Source: Crotophaga sulcirostris
Lineage: Eukaryota; Chordata; Aves; Cuculiformes; Crotophagidae
NCBI GenBank assembly: GCA_013397455.1
Contig: VYZB01000016.1
Location: 496,001 to 560,000 of the forward strand
Direction: 5' to 3'
DNA: 64,000 bases
The notes below the pieces were generated by a model. It saw only the letters and a program-made list of their open reading frames with translations. It did no database searches and was not told the origin of the DNA. Both the position numbers and the translations under genes were made by a program. This document shows, in pieces, positions 1 to 13,100 of the stretch; the stretch's first letter is position 1, and every line of letters starts with the position of its first letter.

Positions 1-3000
1 CTTGGTCCTCATTAACCTTAGCCCTCATTAGCCTTGTCAATATCCCTAACACTTTGTCAAAGTATTAGCTGATTTAATTAAGTTAATCCTTCACCTCTCC
101 CAGTTAAATGACTCAAGCCAGAAGGAATCATGGCCCAGGCAAATTTTTGTTGATCAGCTTGGAGCATCTAATTGGCACAAAACACCACTAGGCACAGTTT
201 AGTGAAAAACCTCAACTGGCACCAGAATGAAAACAATGTTACCAGACTGGAGGATCTCTAGGCCCCTGGCATCTCTCTGTGGAAAAAAAAAAATTAATTT
301 GCCTAAAGGAGTGATTGATGGGAATGATCCTAGATTAAGAAGATCAGGAGTCATGAGCTTGCACGGAGGTGAAAGGCCAAATGGTGAGATTAGGAGATGA
401 CAGTTTAATTGAGAAAGGAAGGAGGAAATAGTTGGTAAAAGGAAAGAGGCAGGAATCGCATTTATTTCTGGGTATGAAGGAAGCATGACCTACAAGAGTC
501 AGCCACTGATCATTTTGGATACCTCTTCATACCAGGGTTTGCGTGCTTATTTCCATCACACATACTCAGGAATTGAGAAGTAATCAGTTTCAGCCACTCC
601 TGCAAAGGACTTAAATTTAGAATAAAGAGAATAAAGCTTTGCTGGAAACAAGCCAGTGATGAGACAACCCATGTTTCTCCTCAGATATCCCATACAGATC
701 TAAACAAGAACAGTGTAGCTCTGCCTTCATGACTCCCTGCACCGCTTTTATCCATTTCAGTTATTTTCTTTATTCTTTTTCCTATTTGGTGTTGCCCCCC
801 TTCTGTTGGCTCCACATCTGTAGGATTCTGCCAGAATGCTGGTCCTCTTTCTTCCCTCCATTCTGGTTTTTACTGAGGTGTTTCTGCTGTTGCAGGTGCC
901 TTCCACAAGATAAGAATGACTAAAGCTGCTTTGATCTTGACTTGGCAGAGCCCTAAGCCCTTCTGCCTCAGGTACTTCCACTTGCTGCAGCTTGTGCTAG
1001 CAGAAGGGTGGGGAAAAGAAAGGCACCTGAGGAGAAGGGAGAAGTCCTGTCCTATGGGTCAGTCTCATTACAGATTTTGTCAGTGAAAGGGTTATAGCTC
1101 ATAGCACAGACAAACATGTTGGAAGGAGAAAATTGCATTGGTGATCTACTTTCTTGCCCATCTTAAAAATTCAGTGCTACTCAGAGAGGGGAATATTTAA
1201 GAACAGGAGCATCTTATTCAGTGGAGACACTTCTTACAAATGTTTAGAAGCAGCTGAACTTAACCTTGGCAAGCAGATTTTAACTTGTGATTATCCTTAT
1301 TGAGCTAACAGATATAAGAAAATTAGTTAGAATTATATTGAAATATCATTTGTGTAAGCGACCAGGGGGTTATAACAACTTTAACTGAAGGCATTATTTC
1401 AGATCTGAAATGGATGTGTAATCTCTGGTTAATGCACGATACAAGCTAATGTCTAGTCAAGCTGCAGAGTCAAAGGGGCTTTTTTTTTTTCACAAAACCC
1501 CCAAAGCAAAGTGATTGTCCAATGTGCAACATCTCATGCTTTCAGCTCTATAGGGCTCCAGTTTATTCCCTAATATGTCAGCAAATCTATTATATATAAA
1601 AAGGTGTCCCCACAATTCTCATTATCAGAGCTGCATTTGCAAAGATGGCAGTAAAACATCACCTTTTCTTTCCTATTAGCAGAGAACTCTCTTGTTTCCT
1701 ATTTGTTTTCATATACCTCCAGAATCATTTATTTCTAACCAGAAAACATGGATAGAAGCTGTACCCTATCCTTTCACTAAATGAGTTTCTAGGAAATCAG
1801 AGCACCAGTGTGAAGGCCGTAAAAATGCAGTGTGGAAAGGATTTTCAGCCAAGGAAAAAGAGTTTTCATATAGAAGAAAAATGACCCCCCCTAAAGTTCG
1901 TTTTCCTTTCTTCCTGTCACATTAGCCTCCAGACTGCAGCTGCTGCTCTATATCTGAACACATCATGGTAATCTACACCTGGAAAGATAATAATGCTTCA
2001 TCAGGGCTCTGCTGCTAGTTTTCCATAAAAGTCTGCACCGTGGATATATAAACGTTGTCTTTGGGGTTGGGAGTCTTTCTCCACGGTTGCTGTCTCTGCA
2101 AGGGGCACATTCCTTCTTACTTTGGCGTGACCTGTATTTTTCCACTTCAGACTCTGTTGGCCTAACTAGTTTGGAATTGACCAGCTCTTCAGATGATCTG
2201 GTCCACTGCACATCTCATAATACTTCACAGCAGTCCAGCCCATGTAAACACACACATGGTTTACAAAGCATTAGGTGGCAAAATAGAAATTTGTGGTCCC
2301 TCCTGAGCCTCTGAGATGCTTCTCTTTATCAACTAGCCTTTCTGATGGTCAGAGTGTTTTCCAGTCATCTCTGTGAATAAACACCCTTTCCTGCAGGTAT
2401 CCTGCAAAATAGCCATTTCTCTCACTTTTCTGAGAGTCTGGAATTACAGCCTTCACTCGCTGTTAAACAACATTCAGGACAAAACATTCCCTGGCAATTT
2501 CAACCATTATAAACTATTTTAAGGGCCAAGAAGAGGTGGAGACAACTTTGTATAACCCCCATCCAATGTGCTGATAGGTAAAGCAGCCAGTGATGAGCTA
2601 GGCTGATAGGTGGCTAGTAGAGCTCAATCAACGAAGTAAGATGGCATTGTCTAATTTTCTGAGAATCAAGGTCAAATTCTTTGTGGTTATTGCAATTTAG
2701 GAAATATATGTCTCTGGAAAAAATGGGGAAAATATTGGCAGGTGTATACATTTGATGTTGTTATACAATAGACTACAATTAGTAATATATACATGATAAT
2801 AACTAAAAGGAAAAAATACACTTCTGTGCTGACTAGTCTGAGATAGTTGGCTTAGATGTTATTAAACAGCAGCCATAGAAGCTTTGACCAACTTACTGAT
2901 GCATTAAAATAAAGTTTTCAAGATGTACTTAAAGGATTTACAGAGAGCACATGCCTGTAAATTACTAGACTGTAATTAAGAAGATGAACTATGGAATAAA

Positions 3001-4694
3001 AATTGTACACCTGTCCTATTTTATATTTGGATGTATTACGTGACGGAATACAAAGTAGAAGATTGCTGAAGTACAGTTTAAAAAAAAATACCATTATCTA
3101 AATTAATAAATACCTCTCAGAAGCTACAGCATTAATGTTTCAATTTGTTGTACATCTACTGCTGCTAAAATAACTTGCTCTGTCGAGTGGGTGAAGGACT
3201 GGACAAGCCCCACCAGTTGCAGGGCTGCCCAGGGCCATATGGCTGCTCACCCTTCCCACTGCCCTCGGCCACACTGGCTGTGTAATGTCAACAGCAAGGA
3301 GAAACCAAACTCATCTTCTCCAACAAAGAGTACTGTTAGCTCTGGCAATATCAGAATGCGATATCTCGAATGGCCACTTAAATAAGAGGCAAATATAGAA
3401 GTGTGTATAAAACAACAGTCCTCAAGTAACAAGTCAGGAAGCCTAGGAAAAGTCAGTGAGGACTTGATTCTAGTAAAAATCACTTCAGTAGAGATGTATT
3501 TGTCCCCCTTCCACACCAAAAAAAAAACCCTCAAACCTCACTAGAAATTCCCAGCACCACTGGTTCTTCTTCTATCTACAACCAACAAGATATAAAATAC
3601 ATCATCTTCCTAAGCAGGTTTAGCTTACTGGAAGTGGGTACCCACACTGAAGATGTTTAGGAGTCATACAGTGGAACAACAAGAGTCAATCAATCATCTT
3701 CAAAGACTAGGAAAGAGTTGCTTATTGCCTATTATTTTATTAATCTTTAAAGAATCATTTTTCTTTTTTTATTTTCATTTCTTTAAGCCCTATAACTGAA
3801 TTTTATGCATACCCATACACTTGAGTTCTTCACTGCTGTACCTCTACTGTAAAACTTTCTAATTTAAATTAGTCAGTTAAATTAATCCCTGACATCTACT
3901 GTATATGGCAGAGTTTTGGTAGGACTTAACTGGACGTAATCTAATTTATATTTGTTCAGTCAACTTTCTGAGGCAACAGTTAAAGTGAACATTGCTTCTG
4001 AAGACCTTTGGATGTCAAAAGTAGTATAAATAAGAAAACCATATGCATGTACTGAAAACGTACCTATTCTTGCCTAGAGAGCTTAAAAGGGTGCTGTAGT
4101 CAAATGCAAGCTGAAGGCATCCCCAACAGAAGCAAAAAAAAAAAAGAAAAACTGTTGTTTTCCACCTGAACTGTTTGAGACTAATTCTTTACAGGCAGTT
4201 CCACTGAGCAAACCTTGGTAAATATCATTGTAAAATTATGATAAATGGAAATGGTGATTACAACAACAAAAAATACAAGTCGGGGGTTTTATGAATAACA
4301 AAAAATCCTATTAAATCCCTAATCAGGCTGGACTCATTAATTAACAGGCACTACCCTTGGCTAGGGAACAACTAGGAATAAAGAAAAGTTATTACTAAAA
4401 GAACAGTAAAGTGCTTTTGATACATAAAAACCAATTAGGCATTAGTTTTAATGTGGCCTAAAGTTAAACACAGTAAAACAATAGGGGATTCTCCCATTTG
4501 CATCACCTAAAGTTCACAGCCTGAGGAAGGCACCACATGTAAAGAAACCAGAGCACCTTATATGAATTGTGTATGAATTATCTAATTACCTTTGAAAACA
4601 TCAGGTGCAAACCTTCAAGGAAAGAGCTTTTGCAGGAAGGACACATCTGGAGAATATTAAGACCTGAAGTGGGGAGAAAAGGTAGGGACTTAAT
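1..4694. other. Intergenic sequence, no gene recognised
   Basis: AT-rich non-coding sequence upstream of GALNT7. Open frames here are under 100 codons, overlap on both strands and resemble no protein family I know. No splice-flanked exon, tRNA or clear repeat was recognised. Old, decayed repeats could be present without being visible by eye. Confidence 0.6.
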
Positions 4695-4888
4695 TTTGTT
4701 CTGAATGGAGTGACTGGCCATTGGAATGCACTCCCCAGGGAGGTGGTGGAGTCGCTGTCCCTGGAGGTGTTTAAGAGGGGATTGGATGAGGCACTCAGTG
4801 CCATGGTTTAGATGATGGGTTGGTGTTGGGTTATAGGTCAGACTTGATGATCTCAAAGGTCCTTTCCAACCTTGTGATACTGTGAGTG
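4695..4888 (+). mobile_element. CR1 LINE 3' end fragment
   Basis: This reads as the 3' untranslated end of an avian CR1 retrotransposon in sense orientation. It includes the typical block around 'cccagggaggtggtggagtc', then 'gtgccatggtttagatgat', then the terminal block 'gatgatctcaaaggtccttt' followed by 'ccaacc' and a short degenerate tail 'tgatactgtgag' resembling the 8-bp CR1 tail repeat. The copy is 5'-truncated, as most CR1 insertions are. It has no coding capacity. The minus-strand open frames across it are chance frames. The 5' boundary is approximate. Confidence 0.9.
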
Positions 4889-7800
4889 GCTTGTCCCTAG
4901 TTGCAGGGACAAGCAATGGTCAGGAGTTACACAGCAGTTACTGGAGGCTGAGTAGGCTTCTGCTTTGACTCTTCTTTTACTTCAAGGCTGACATGTTGCC
5001 ACATGTATTCCTCTTTGTCTGAAGGCAGAGGAGCATCCAAGCCAGGCTCCTACCTTCTCATCTCCTTCCCCCATCTGTGATGCCTATGGAGGGGTAAAGG
5101 TGAGGGCAGTTTGTGATCCTCTTGGTTAGGCAGATCTGTAAAATCAGTTGGTTTTTTTTCTTCTACCAAAGTGACCTTCACTACTGTCTTAGTTAAACAC
5201 GCTTCCTGATTTAGAGCTTAGCAGCTTCTACTTTAACAAAATCCCAGGGTGAACTTTTGTTCTGGCAGGGGGAAGTAAAACTGACAGGCAGAAGGAAATT
5301 AACACCCAACAAGCAGACAGACAAATGGTAAGAGTTGAGAAAGCACGGGCAGGAGACTTAACTCTAGTAGTGGTATCTGCAAGTCAGTCACAGCCCTTTG
5401 CCAAAGAAGTAAGCTCAGTAGCTACTGCCTGAACTACTAGAAGATGGATCCTACATCCAGATTACTTGGTTATCCTCATCTCCCCAGTGCTTCCCAGAAC
5501 CCAAATTGAGCTCAGGAAGCCAGTCATCTGTGGGCGACTCCCTGAGACACCTACTTAGGCCACCTCACACACTTCAGGTGGCCTAGGAGGGTTCATGCTG
5601 GCACCAGCACCACCACCAGGATAGGGGATTTAGTCAGGGGCAATTGCTGTCACCTGCACCTCCCAGCTTCTTGCTAATCCCACACAGCCACAGACTATAC
5701 CAAAGGGTACGTAAAGCCTTTACAGATTCACTCTCATGGGTTTTTTTGAGCTGTTTTTCTTCAGGGGCTCCTGCTTGTATCTTGTAATTGATGACCAGCT
5801 GTGGCTCCACCACTTTCATCCCAAGACACCTGCAGTTGCAGATTTCTGAGAAGGTATGACCCTGACTCTCCAAGAACTGGGACACACAACTGAATGGAGA
5901 CCATGCCAACCCAAAATCAGGTCAGTGACTAAACTATTTGACAAGTCAAGTGTCGGAGCTTATGAAGTCATTTGCAGTTGTTCCTTAGACCTGAGAACAA
6001 GAACTGTCTATTTAACTGTTTCTGAAATAGCAGCTAGGATGGGGAGGAAAAGGTGGGGAGATAGTGGTGTGTGGGAAGACAAAATTGCAATGCGATCCAC
6101 TGAGAACTCAGATGGGTTTTTGCTACTAAAAGCTTATGAACGTGGTACCAATAAGGGACACTAAATGACTAACTCACAGGTCTTGAATAACTGTGAATGT
6201 AGAACTATAAAAATTCATGGCAAGCTGCATTCGTGGTTTCAGTTTATTTCTTTTAAACAGCAGGCTACAAAATTAAGATCTGTGGCCCTGACCTTTTAGG
6301 AGCTCTATAAACTGCTTTTCAAGGCTCTAGCTCAAGAAATTACAGCCTCCTATTTCTGCATATTGACCATTTGGCAAGGATGATGGTGTGATGTGCACCT
6401 TGCTGAGCAAAGGCAAATTGGCATTGCTTCCTATCCCACCTGGCTGTCAGCATGCACAATGCTATTTGTGTCGCTGCTGTGCTCGTTGCCATTTCTGCTA
6501 AGATAAGGAGAAGATACTTTTTTCTGCAGTGTAGGCCATACCAGGCTCTTAGCAATATAGTATGGCCTAGGTGAACTACAAAAAAAAAAAAAAAAGGTGG
6601 CTTTATGTGTATTACCTGGCAGCATATCTACTGAAATATGATGCTGTGTGGCAGGTTAGCAAACATTTCTCATGTAATTTGTGTGTGTCTGTAATTAGAA
6701 AAGAGTTTAGTACTTTGTTAAAAGCTTTGAATGCAATGCCCTGCCTCTTCCCTCTTTCTGGCATAGCATTTGTATTAAGAAATGCAAAGTACTAGAAGAG
6801 CATCTGTGGGTTTAGGAGCTACTGCATTCCAGCTTCCAGTAAATGAATAGCAAAACCAGAAATGCCATGTGCTCCATGCTGGCTGTTTTTGGTATGGGGG
6901 ATGTTGCTGAACTTTTGTTCTATACAAAAAAGTTTTTCTCTTGCATCACTCTTTCATCTCACCCATTTCTGAGATCTTTTTCAGCTAGACCAGTATTTAA
7001 AGGCAGTGGTGATTCTCAGGACAGATTTGTCAATGCATATGTGAATAAATTAAGGACAGTCTAGCCATGAATAATGTCTATAATATTTTCAGTTCGCCTG
7101 AGAGCTTCCATGAAAGTAAACCTAGAGTAAAATATTTCCCCTTTTAAAGCAAATATTTGAAGCAAGGTAAACTAAATATTTTTCTGTTATTTGCCTGCCA
7201 CGATATTCTTTACTTGGTGTCTAAGCACAGTGGCATATGCAAATATTACAGCTCATGTTTTAAGAAAGCATAAGTGTTATCTCAGTGATAAAGAAAACAG
7301 TTTGCATTTCAGATGAAGAGACAACAATATATCACAAAATATTTAGTCTACCCAGAACAGAAGCGATTTACAGGCAATTTAGCAACCATTTAAGACTACT
7401 TCTTTTTTTGCCAGTACGTGTATACATTTAAAGCTTACAGCTTTATTTCTATCTAAGGTATTGATTTGTGTGTTAAGTAGTTTTCTTTAAGTAAAGGATT
7501 AGATTTTGACTGGTCCATCTCTTTGAATTTGTATTCTTCCAAAAGCAGTAGTGATTTAGATCTGAGTTTTTATGGCATGTAAAGCATATTTAGTTTCTTG
7601 CAGAATTTTTTAATATTTTTTGGTTTGTTTTTTTTTAATAGGTCATAGTCTTTATTTGCTTTTCTGGAGAAGAGTTAGCATAAGCTCTTAAGTGCTCTAC
7701 TTTTAAGCAAGGTAGAAAACCTAGCCTCTTTGCCTTTGATAGTTTAGTGGTCCTAGACCATTCACCAAACAGGAACATTTTCACTGAGAATGGATCTTAG

Positions 7801-10037
7801 TCCTTCTTGTTCTCTCTGGCTCTGAAAAAAAATATAGTAATTCAAAATCATGATCTCATTGATAAGCTGGAGGGAAAAAATCTCCCCAGGGCATTTATTT
7901 TTTCAAAGATGATGTAGAGATAATGACAAGTGAGGGGAGGAAGTGACAGGGTGTAAGAAAGGATAGGAAGAGCCCTGTTAAAATATAGCCCTTGGGCACC
8001 CTTGCTCTCACTCTGTTGCATGAGCAGAGTGAACTGGTTCAAAGGAGTTTTGTACTGCCATTGTCAGAGTGTTTCTGGTCCCAAAACTGTATTGCAGGCC
8101 TCTAAGCTTTATTGTCTGTAATGGCAACAGCTGTGTTTGAGGACTAAATACAAGCTTACTTGCATGGAGATGTTTCCATACATGAAGCCAAACCCCAACA
8201 AAGGTGCTTGGGCTCTGCAGTGCCAGATGGTTTGTTAACCTGCAGCTGCTCACATGGTGAGGGCAAGGAATCCATGGAAACTGTTGCATGGTTTGGTGTC
8301 ACACATACAAAAACCTGACAGTACTATTTGCTTTGTGAAAACAAGTATTTTGTCTGAAAACCTGAGGCAAGGGCAACCTTGCCACCTACACAGGTAAGTT
8401 TCCTAAAGTTAAAGTTTTCTAGGCAGTTTTAAATATTTAAAGTTTTTTTCTGCCTTTTGTAAATTAAAAGCATGATATGCTTAACAGGGAAGGAAATGTT
8501 AACGCCACATGCTTTTCAAAGGGGCACAGGACACTGCATTGGCCCAGCAGAGAAGCAAAGGGGGAGCTGACAAACTCAAGGACAGGTACCAGGGCTCCGT
8601 GAAGATGCAGGGTCTGCTCTGGACAGGATAGGTGCAGGAGGATGTCCCCATCTCCCTGGTGGGAAGGCTGCTGTAACTCCCCTTGCAGGGAACGCCACCA
8701 CCCACTGTGATGAAGCCCATGTTCTCAGACCATGGTGATGTTAATTAAGTATAGAAGAGATCCCAAAATGGACATTTTGAGTTACAAAATTCACCAAAAA
8801 AAGTAATGTGCTCTATAAACCACAGAACTACCTATCTGCAGCAAAGGATGCTATGCCAGATAACCCAGGTAGCACATATACTGAAGGCTTCACCTTATTG
8901 CCATCTTACTTGTGGCAGCAATGCCTCTGAAGAAATTCCCCAAACTTGTTGACTGTAGCAGGGGCCCTGGCTCCCACTGCCATAGCAACAGAAGTCCTCC
9001 CTGCTGACAAAGCCAGCCAAGTTCAGAAAAGTCACCAGAAACCTTTAGAAAGCCCAAGAAGCTTTATCCTTAAAGAAACGGGAAAAGGTACGACACTGAA
9101 GGTGGAAAGACAAAATGGTTTGCCAGTGGCAAGCATCCAGAATCCACCATTCACAAATTAGCTCATTGACTTTAGGGCTATTCGAGCTATCAGTGGGTTT
9201 TGGGGGGAAGTGGATGGTAATAGGACTTGGGGAGTGAGGATGGGAAGATTGCGTTTTTCTTTAGTTGTCATGGCTAGAAGTCATTCATAAAGTTACAAGG
9301 ACTAAGGACCTATGGGAAAAGCCCAAGTTGCTGGCATAAAAAAAAAGAAAAATATCTTCCCTTTGGCAAGTTTTTTGCACTCCCCTGCTCCAGCACTTGG
9401 CAGAGCAGGTGTAGAACACGACACGCTGCTTTTGGGGATGCTGGTTACAGTACCAGGTCAGGGGTTGTCAGAGAGAGCTTCATCCTACTGCTTATAGCAG
9501 GATGCATTTGTGGGAACTTCTGGGTCTGTTTACCAGGTCCAGGCAGGATCATCCTCTGGTTGGAAAGCTTTTTAAAGAATTACAGGTTTTGATGCGCCCT
9601 GACATGCTTGAGGCTGTAAATTATAAGAATAATTATTGAAGCATAGTTGTTACAAATAGAGCATAGATAAGAATGAAGCCTTCTAAACATTTTAACATGT
9701 AGAAATACCCAACAGTCTTAACTTTTCTATTATGCTTTTTCTTTCTACCTGTCATTCAGTTGTTCATGTCTGCCTGTAATGCATATTATTCTAGTAACAT
9801 TAACATTTTCCAGGGTCTTTAAAAACTCTGCAGCTAACAGTTTTAAATTTTTTCCCCGCAGGGATCAGTTCAATCAGTGGGTATTGTCTTAATTATGGAA
9901 AAGCCAATACACTCACACAGATTCAGGCAGTGTGAAGAACAGGCATTTTACAAGGCTAAGTACCTTGGCTATCAAATGAAGACTTAGGCATGTGCGTAAC
10001 TTTACAGTAACAGGGTCATCAAAAAGTAACTATCCCA
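4889..10037. other. Intergenic sequence, no gene recognised
   Basis: No coding exon or RNA gene could be supported. There is an A15-type homopolymer near 6580 and many short chance frames. A somewhat GC-richer patch at about 8500-8720 has no recognisable identity. Confidence 0.55.
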
Positions 10038-10065
10038 TAATATATATATATTATATATATATATA
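10038..10065. repeat. (TA)n microsatellite
   Basis: An interrupted TA dinucleotide run directly abuts the CR1 3' end that follows it. The run may have expanded from an AT-rich insertion target. Length is likely polymorphic. Confidence 0.9.
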
Positions 10066-10122
10066 GGTTGGATTTGATGATCTCGGAGGTCCTTTCCAAC
10101 CTTGTAGTACTGTGATATTGTG
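10066..10122 (+). mobile_element. CR1 LINE 3' terminus, very short
   Basis: Only the last ~57 bases of a CR1 element remain: 'ggttggatttgatgatctcg', then 'gaggtcctttccaacc', then a tail 'tactgtgatattgtgat' that resembles two or three degenerate 8-bp tail units. Its terminal block closely resembles that of the copy at 4695-4888, suggesting the same or a sibling CR1 subfamily. This is an extreme 5' truncation. Confidence 0.85.
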
Positions 10123-13100
10123 ATAATCCCTGAGGAAAGGGGAGGGCAAGTGAGGCCATGTGGGAAAACTTATATGTGTGCTAGATAGTTACAAATCATT
10201 GGAAAATAAGAATGCTATGCAAATCTTCTGGAAGGAAGGGAAGGAAAAAATTATTTTTGATCTAGCTCATTATTAATGGAATCAGCTTGTTAATCAAGAA
10301 TCTGCCGATGAGGCAAAAACTTGGAACTCAAAATGTGATCTGTGGAGGAAGCAGTAGAATAATATGCTTTTTTGGGGATGCAAAATGCTTCAGCACATGC
10401 TTTGATTAGCTCTGAAGAAAATAACAGGATGAGAGTTTAGTTGTGCCAGGGGAGGCAGGTGAAGGAGGGAGAAAAGCAACAATACATGACTATGCCCTGG
10501 TTCACATCAAGGAGTGCTAACTTGGGTTTAAGATTGATGGCTGGCCTGCAGCACCCAGGGAAAACACACAGAGCAGCAGGCATGGGCGGAGTGCCAGGCT
10601 TACCTCAGACAATGCAAATACTCCAGGAGCACAATCAGTGAAGCCAACCCACCCTGTTTGGCACAGCCAGCTAGCCACGTGGCATGCTGGCATACCTGTG
10701 CTGTGCCACCAGTGAGAAAGTGAACAAAGGCATCCAAGCTTAGGCTCAGCAAACCCAACCCAAACTACCAAGTCAAGCATACTACATACTACAATTAAAT
10801 GCTAGATTAGATTTGTAATAATACAAAGTATAACAGACTATGAAATGTCAGGAACAATTGTGGCCGTCAAGCCAGCCTGCAAAAACCAGGCATTTTAGAT
10901 TAACATTTTAAGGCATTGCTAACTTGAAAAATGTGGTACATGAGTCTACCATTTTGGATTGGACCGAAACTTTACATAAGACATCTACAAGTTGCTGCCA
11001 CTTATTTGTGGAAATGCAAAGAAAGAGAATGCATCCCCTGTTAAAAGGAATGCCTACTGCAAATATCTGACGCATAGAAATGCTAAGTGCAGGCTGGAGG
11101 CAAATAGGAAAAAACTACAGAGCATATTAGCTGCTGCCAAGGATGACACGCCCTAAGGTTATAAAGTTGAACACGGAGGTTATATAGTCACTGTACTCTT
11201 CAAGCACAGCACGTATCCTGGAAGAAAAAAAGAGTAACTGTGCTGTAAAGGATGCACGCTCTGAGCACAGTGTTTACAAGCCAGCAGCACAATGAAAATG
11301 ATTTTTAAAAAAATCTTTTAACTCTAAAGAGTAAATCTTTAAAGCAGTGCAAGGGAGTCATGCACACAAATCTCATTATTCTGAAAGCTGCTTAGAAACT
11401 TTAGCCCTTAGAGTCAACATACCACAATGCATTCAGAAGTACAATTTCAAAGACTTACGAACGCTTCCAACAATTAGCTAATTAAAAAAGAAAAAAAAAC
11501 GAAGAAAAAATAGGATTTAAAAGGAAAGAATTATGAAGGGGTTATACTTTAAGAAGGAGGTAATTGAAAGGGGATTGAGAGGGGTACGGTAGGAAGTGGA
11601 TGTGGTTAAGGCATTTGCAAGATTAGCTGAAGAAAACTCTAATAAAACTGGAAGTGGGAAGCCAAATCCTGGGACAAATGAATATAGTCTCTTTGATGTA
11701 TTTGGAGCTGCATGATTTATACTTATTCAGCATCTGGCCTGCGGACCTTAAGAATGATTGGGTAAAAATACTGATGAAAGCTTATTAAAATACAAGTGAG
11801 AAAAAGTAGTATATCATATTTGATGCACAAAAGGTACTTCTATGTTCAGAGATGAAATACCCAGTTAATGGTACTGAACAGCTGCAGGTATTTCAGCATA
11901 AGGGTTCTTAGGGAATTAAGCAACTTAACAGTAATGGAAGCTGTGACTTGCTATGCAAGCTAGTTATTGAAAACAGAAATTTTCACAGGATTTATTACTG
12001 CTTTAGAGGTGGGTTGTGAGTGTGAAACTCATTTTCAAATGTGTCCTTAAATAACCAGGATGATATGAATGTTAAAACCAGGGTGGGAGGGGGCAGGCAG
12101 GTGGAGGTGATAAGAAAAGCCCTGGCATGCAGAGGATACAGATTCTAATTAGTGCAGAAACACCTTGTGAAATTCCTGTGGGGCTTTGTATCTATAGAAA
12201 ATATATTGAAATTCCCAGTTAGGTAGGTTGTGTCTCAACTTCTTCCAGGATTAAGAGATTGTAAGTATGTGCACCATCCTGTAGGTGCTCTGGTAACAGA
12301 CTGGACTAGTGTGTGTTAGCCTCTGAGCAAACACGGGACAAAGATACACAACAGATGGTGTACAAAGCAAAAAGACAGCAGAGAAAGATAAATAAAGAGC
12401 TGAACCACGTCAGCACGACAGTACCCAAACTTTGTACTTCCTTGCTGTGCCACAGAGCTCCTAGGATCTTTTTGCATTTTGCATACTGAAATTTCAAAAC
12501 CAGAAGGCAAGGGAATCTCTGTCCTGACATTAAGCAGACTCATTTCTGTGATGACTCTTATTTAATTTGCATTGCTTGAGTGAGCCAGTAGCATGTTAAG
12601 AGCACCATCAGAGTTGAGGAAGAATAGACAAATACTGAGAGTTTCATGGTTATAAAAATAAACACTGTTGGCGGGATACATAAAATGATATATTGAATTT
12701 GAAACATGACATCACAGGAGAATGAAGAAAAACAAATGCATCTGCTAAGGATTTAGATCAATTTACATAATGCCATTCTTTAGCTATGTAGCTTTAATAA
12801 ATATGATAGGACAGTGCTACAGATCTGGCATAACCAGCAATGGACACCAGATCTTTATCATGTCAAAGAAACCCCAAAAAGCAACATCTTTTCTACCTCA
12901 GTACAAAACTCATCAGGATGATGATCCCCAGAACTCCTGAGCTTATACTTGGTGCAAAGTTGGGTGTGTTCAGACAACTATATGAAAATTTGCAAGCTTG
13001 ATTTATTCCTTTTCTTTAGAGTCCTGTTGTCAGTACACTTAATACAAGGACTGTTGTCACAAAAGCACATGCTGCTGTGCAGAGGTGAGGTACACGAAGT

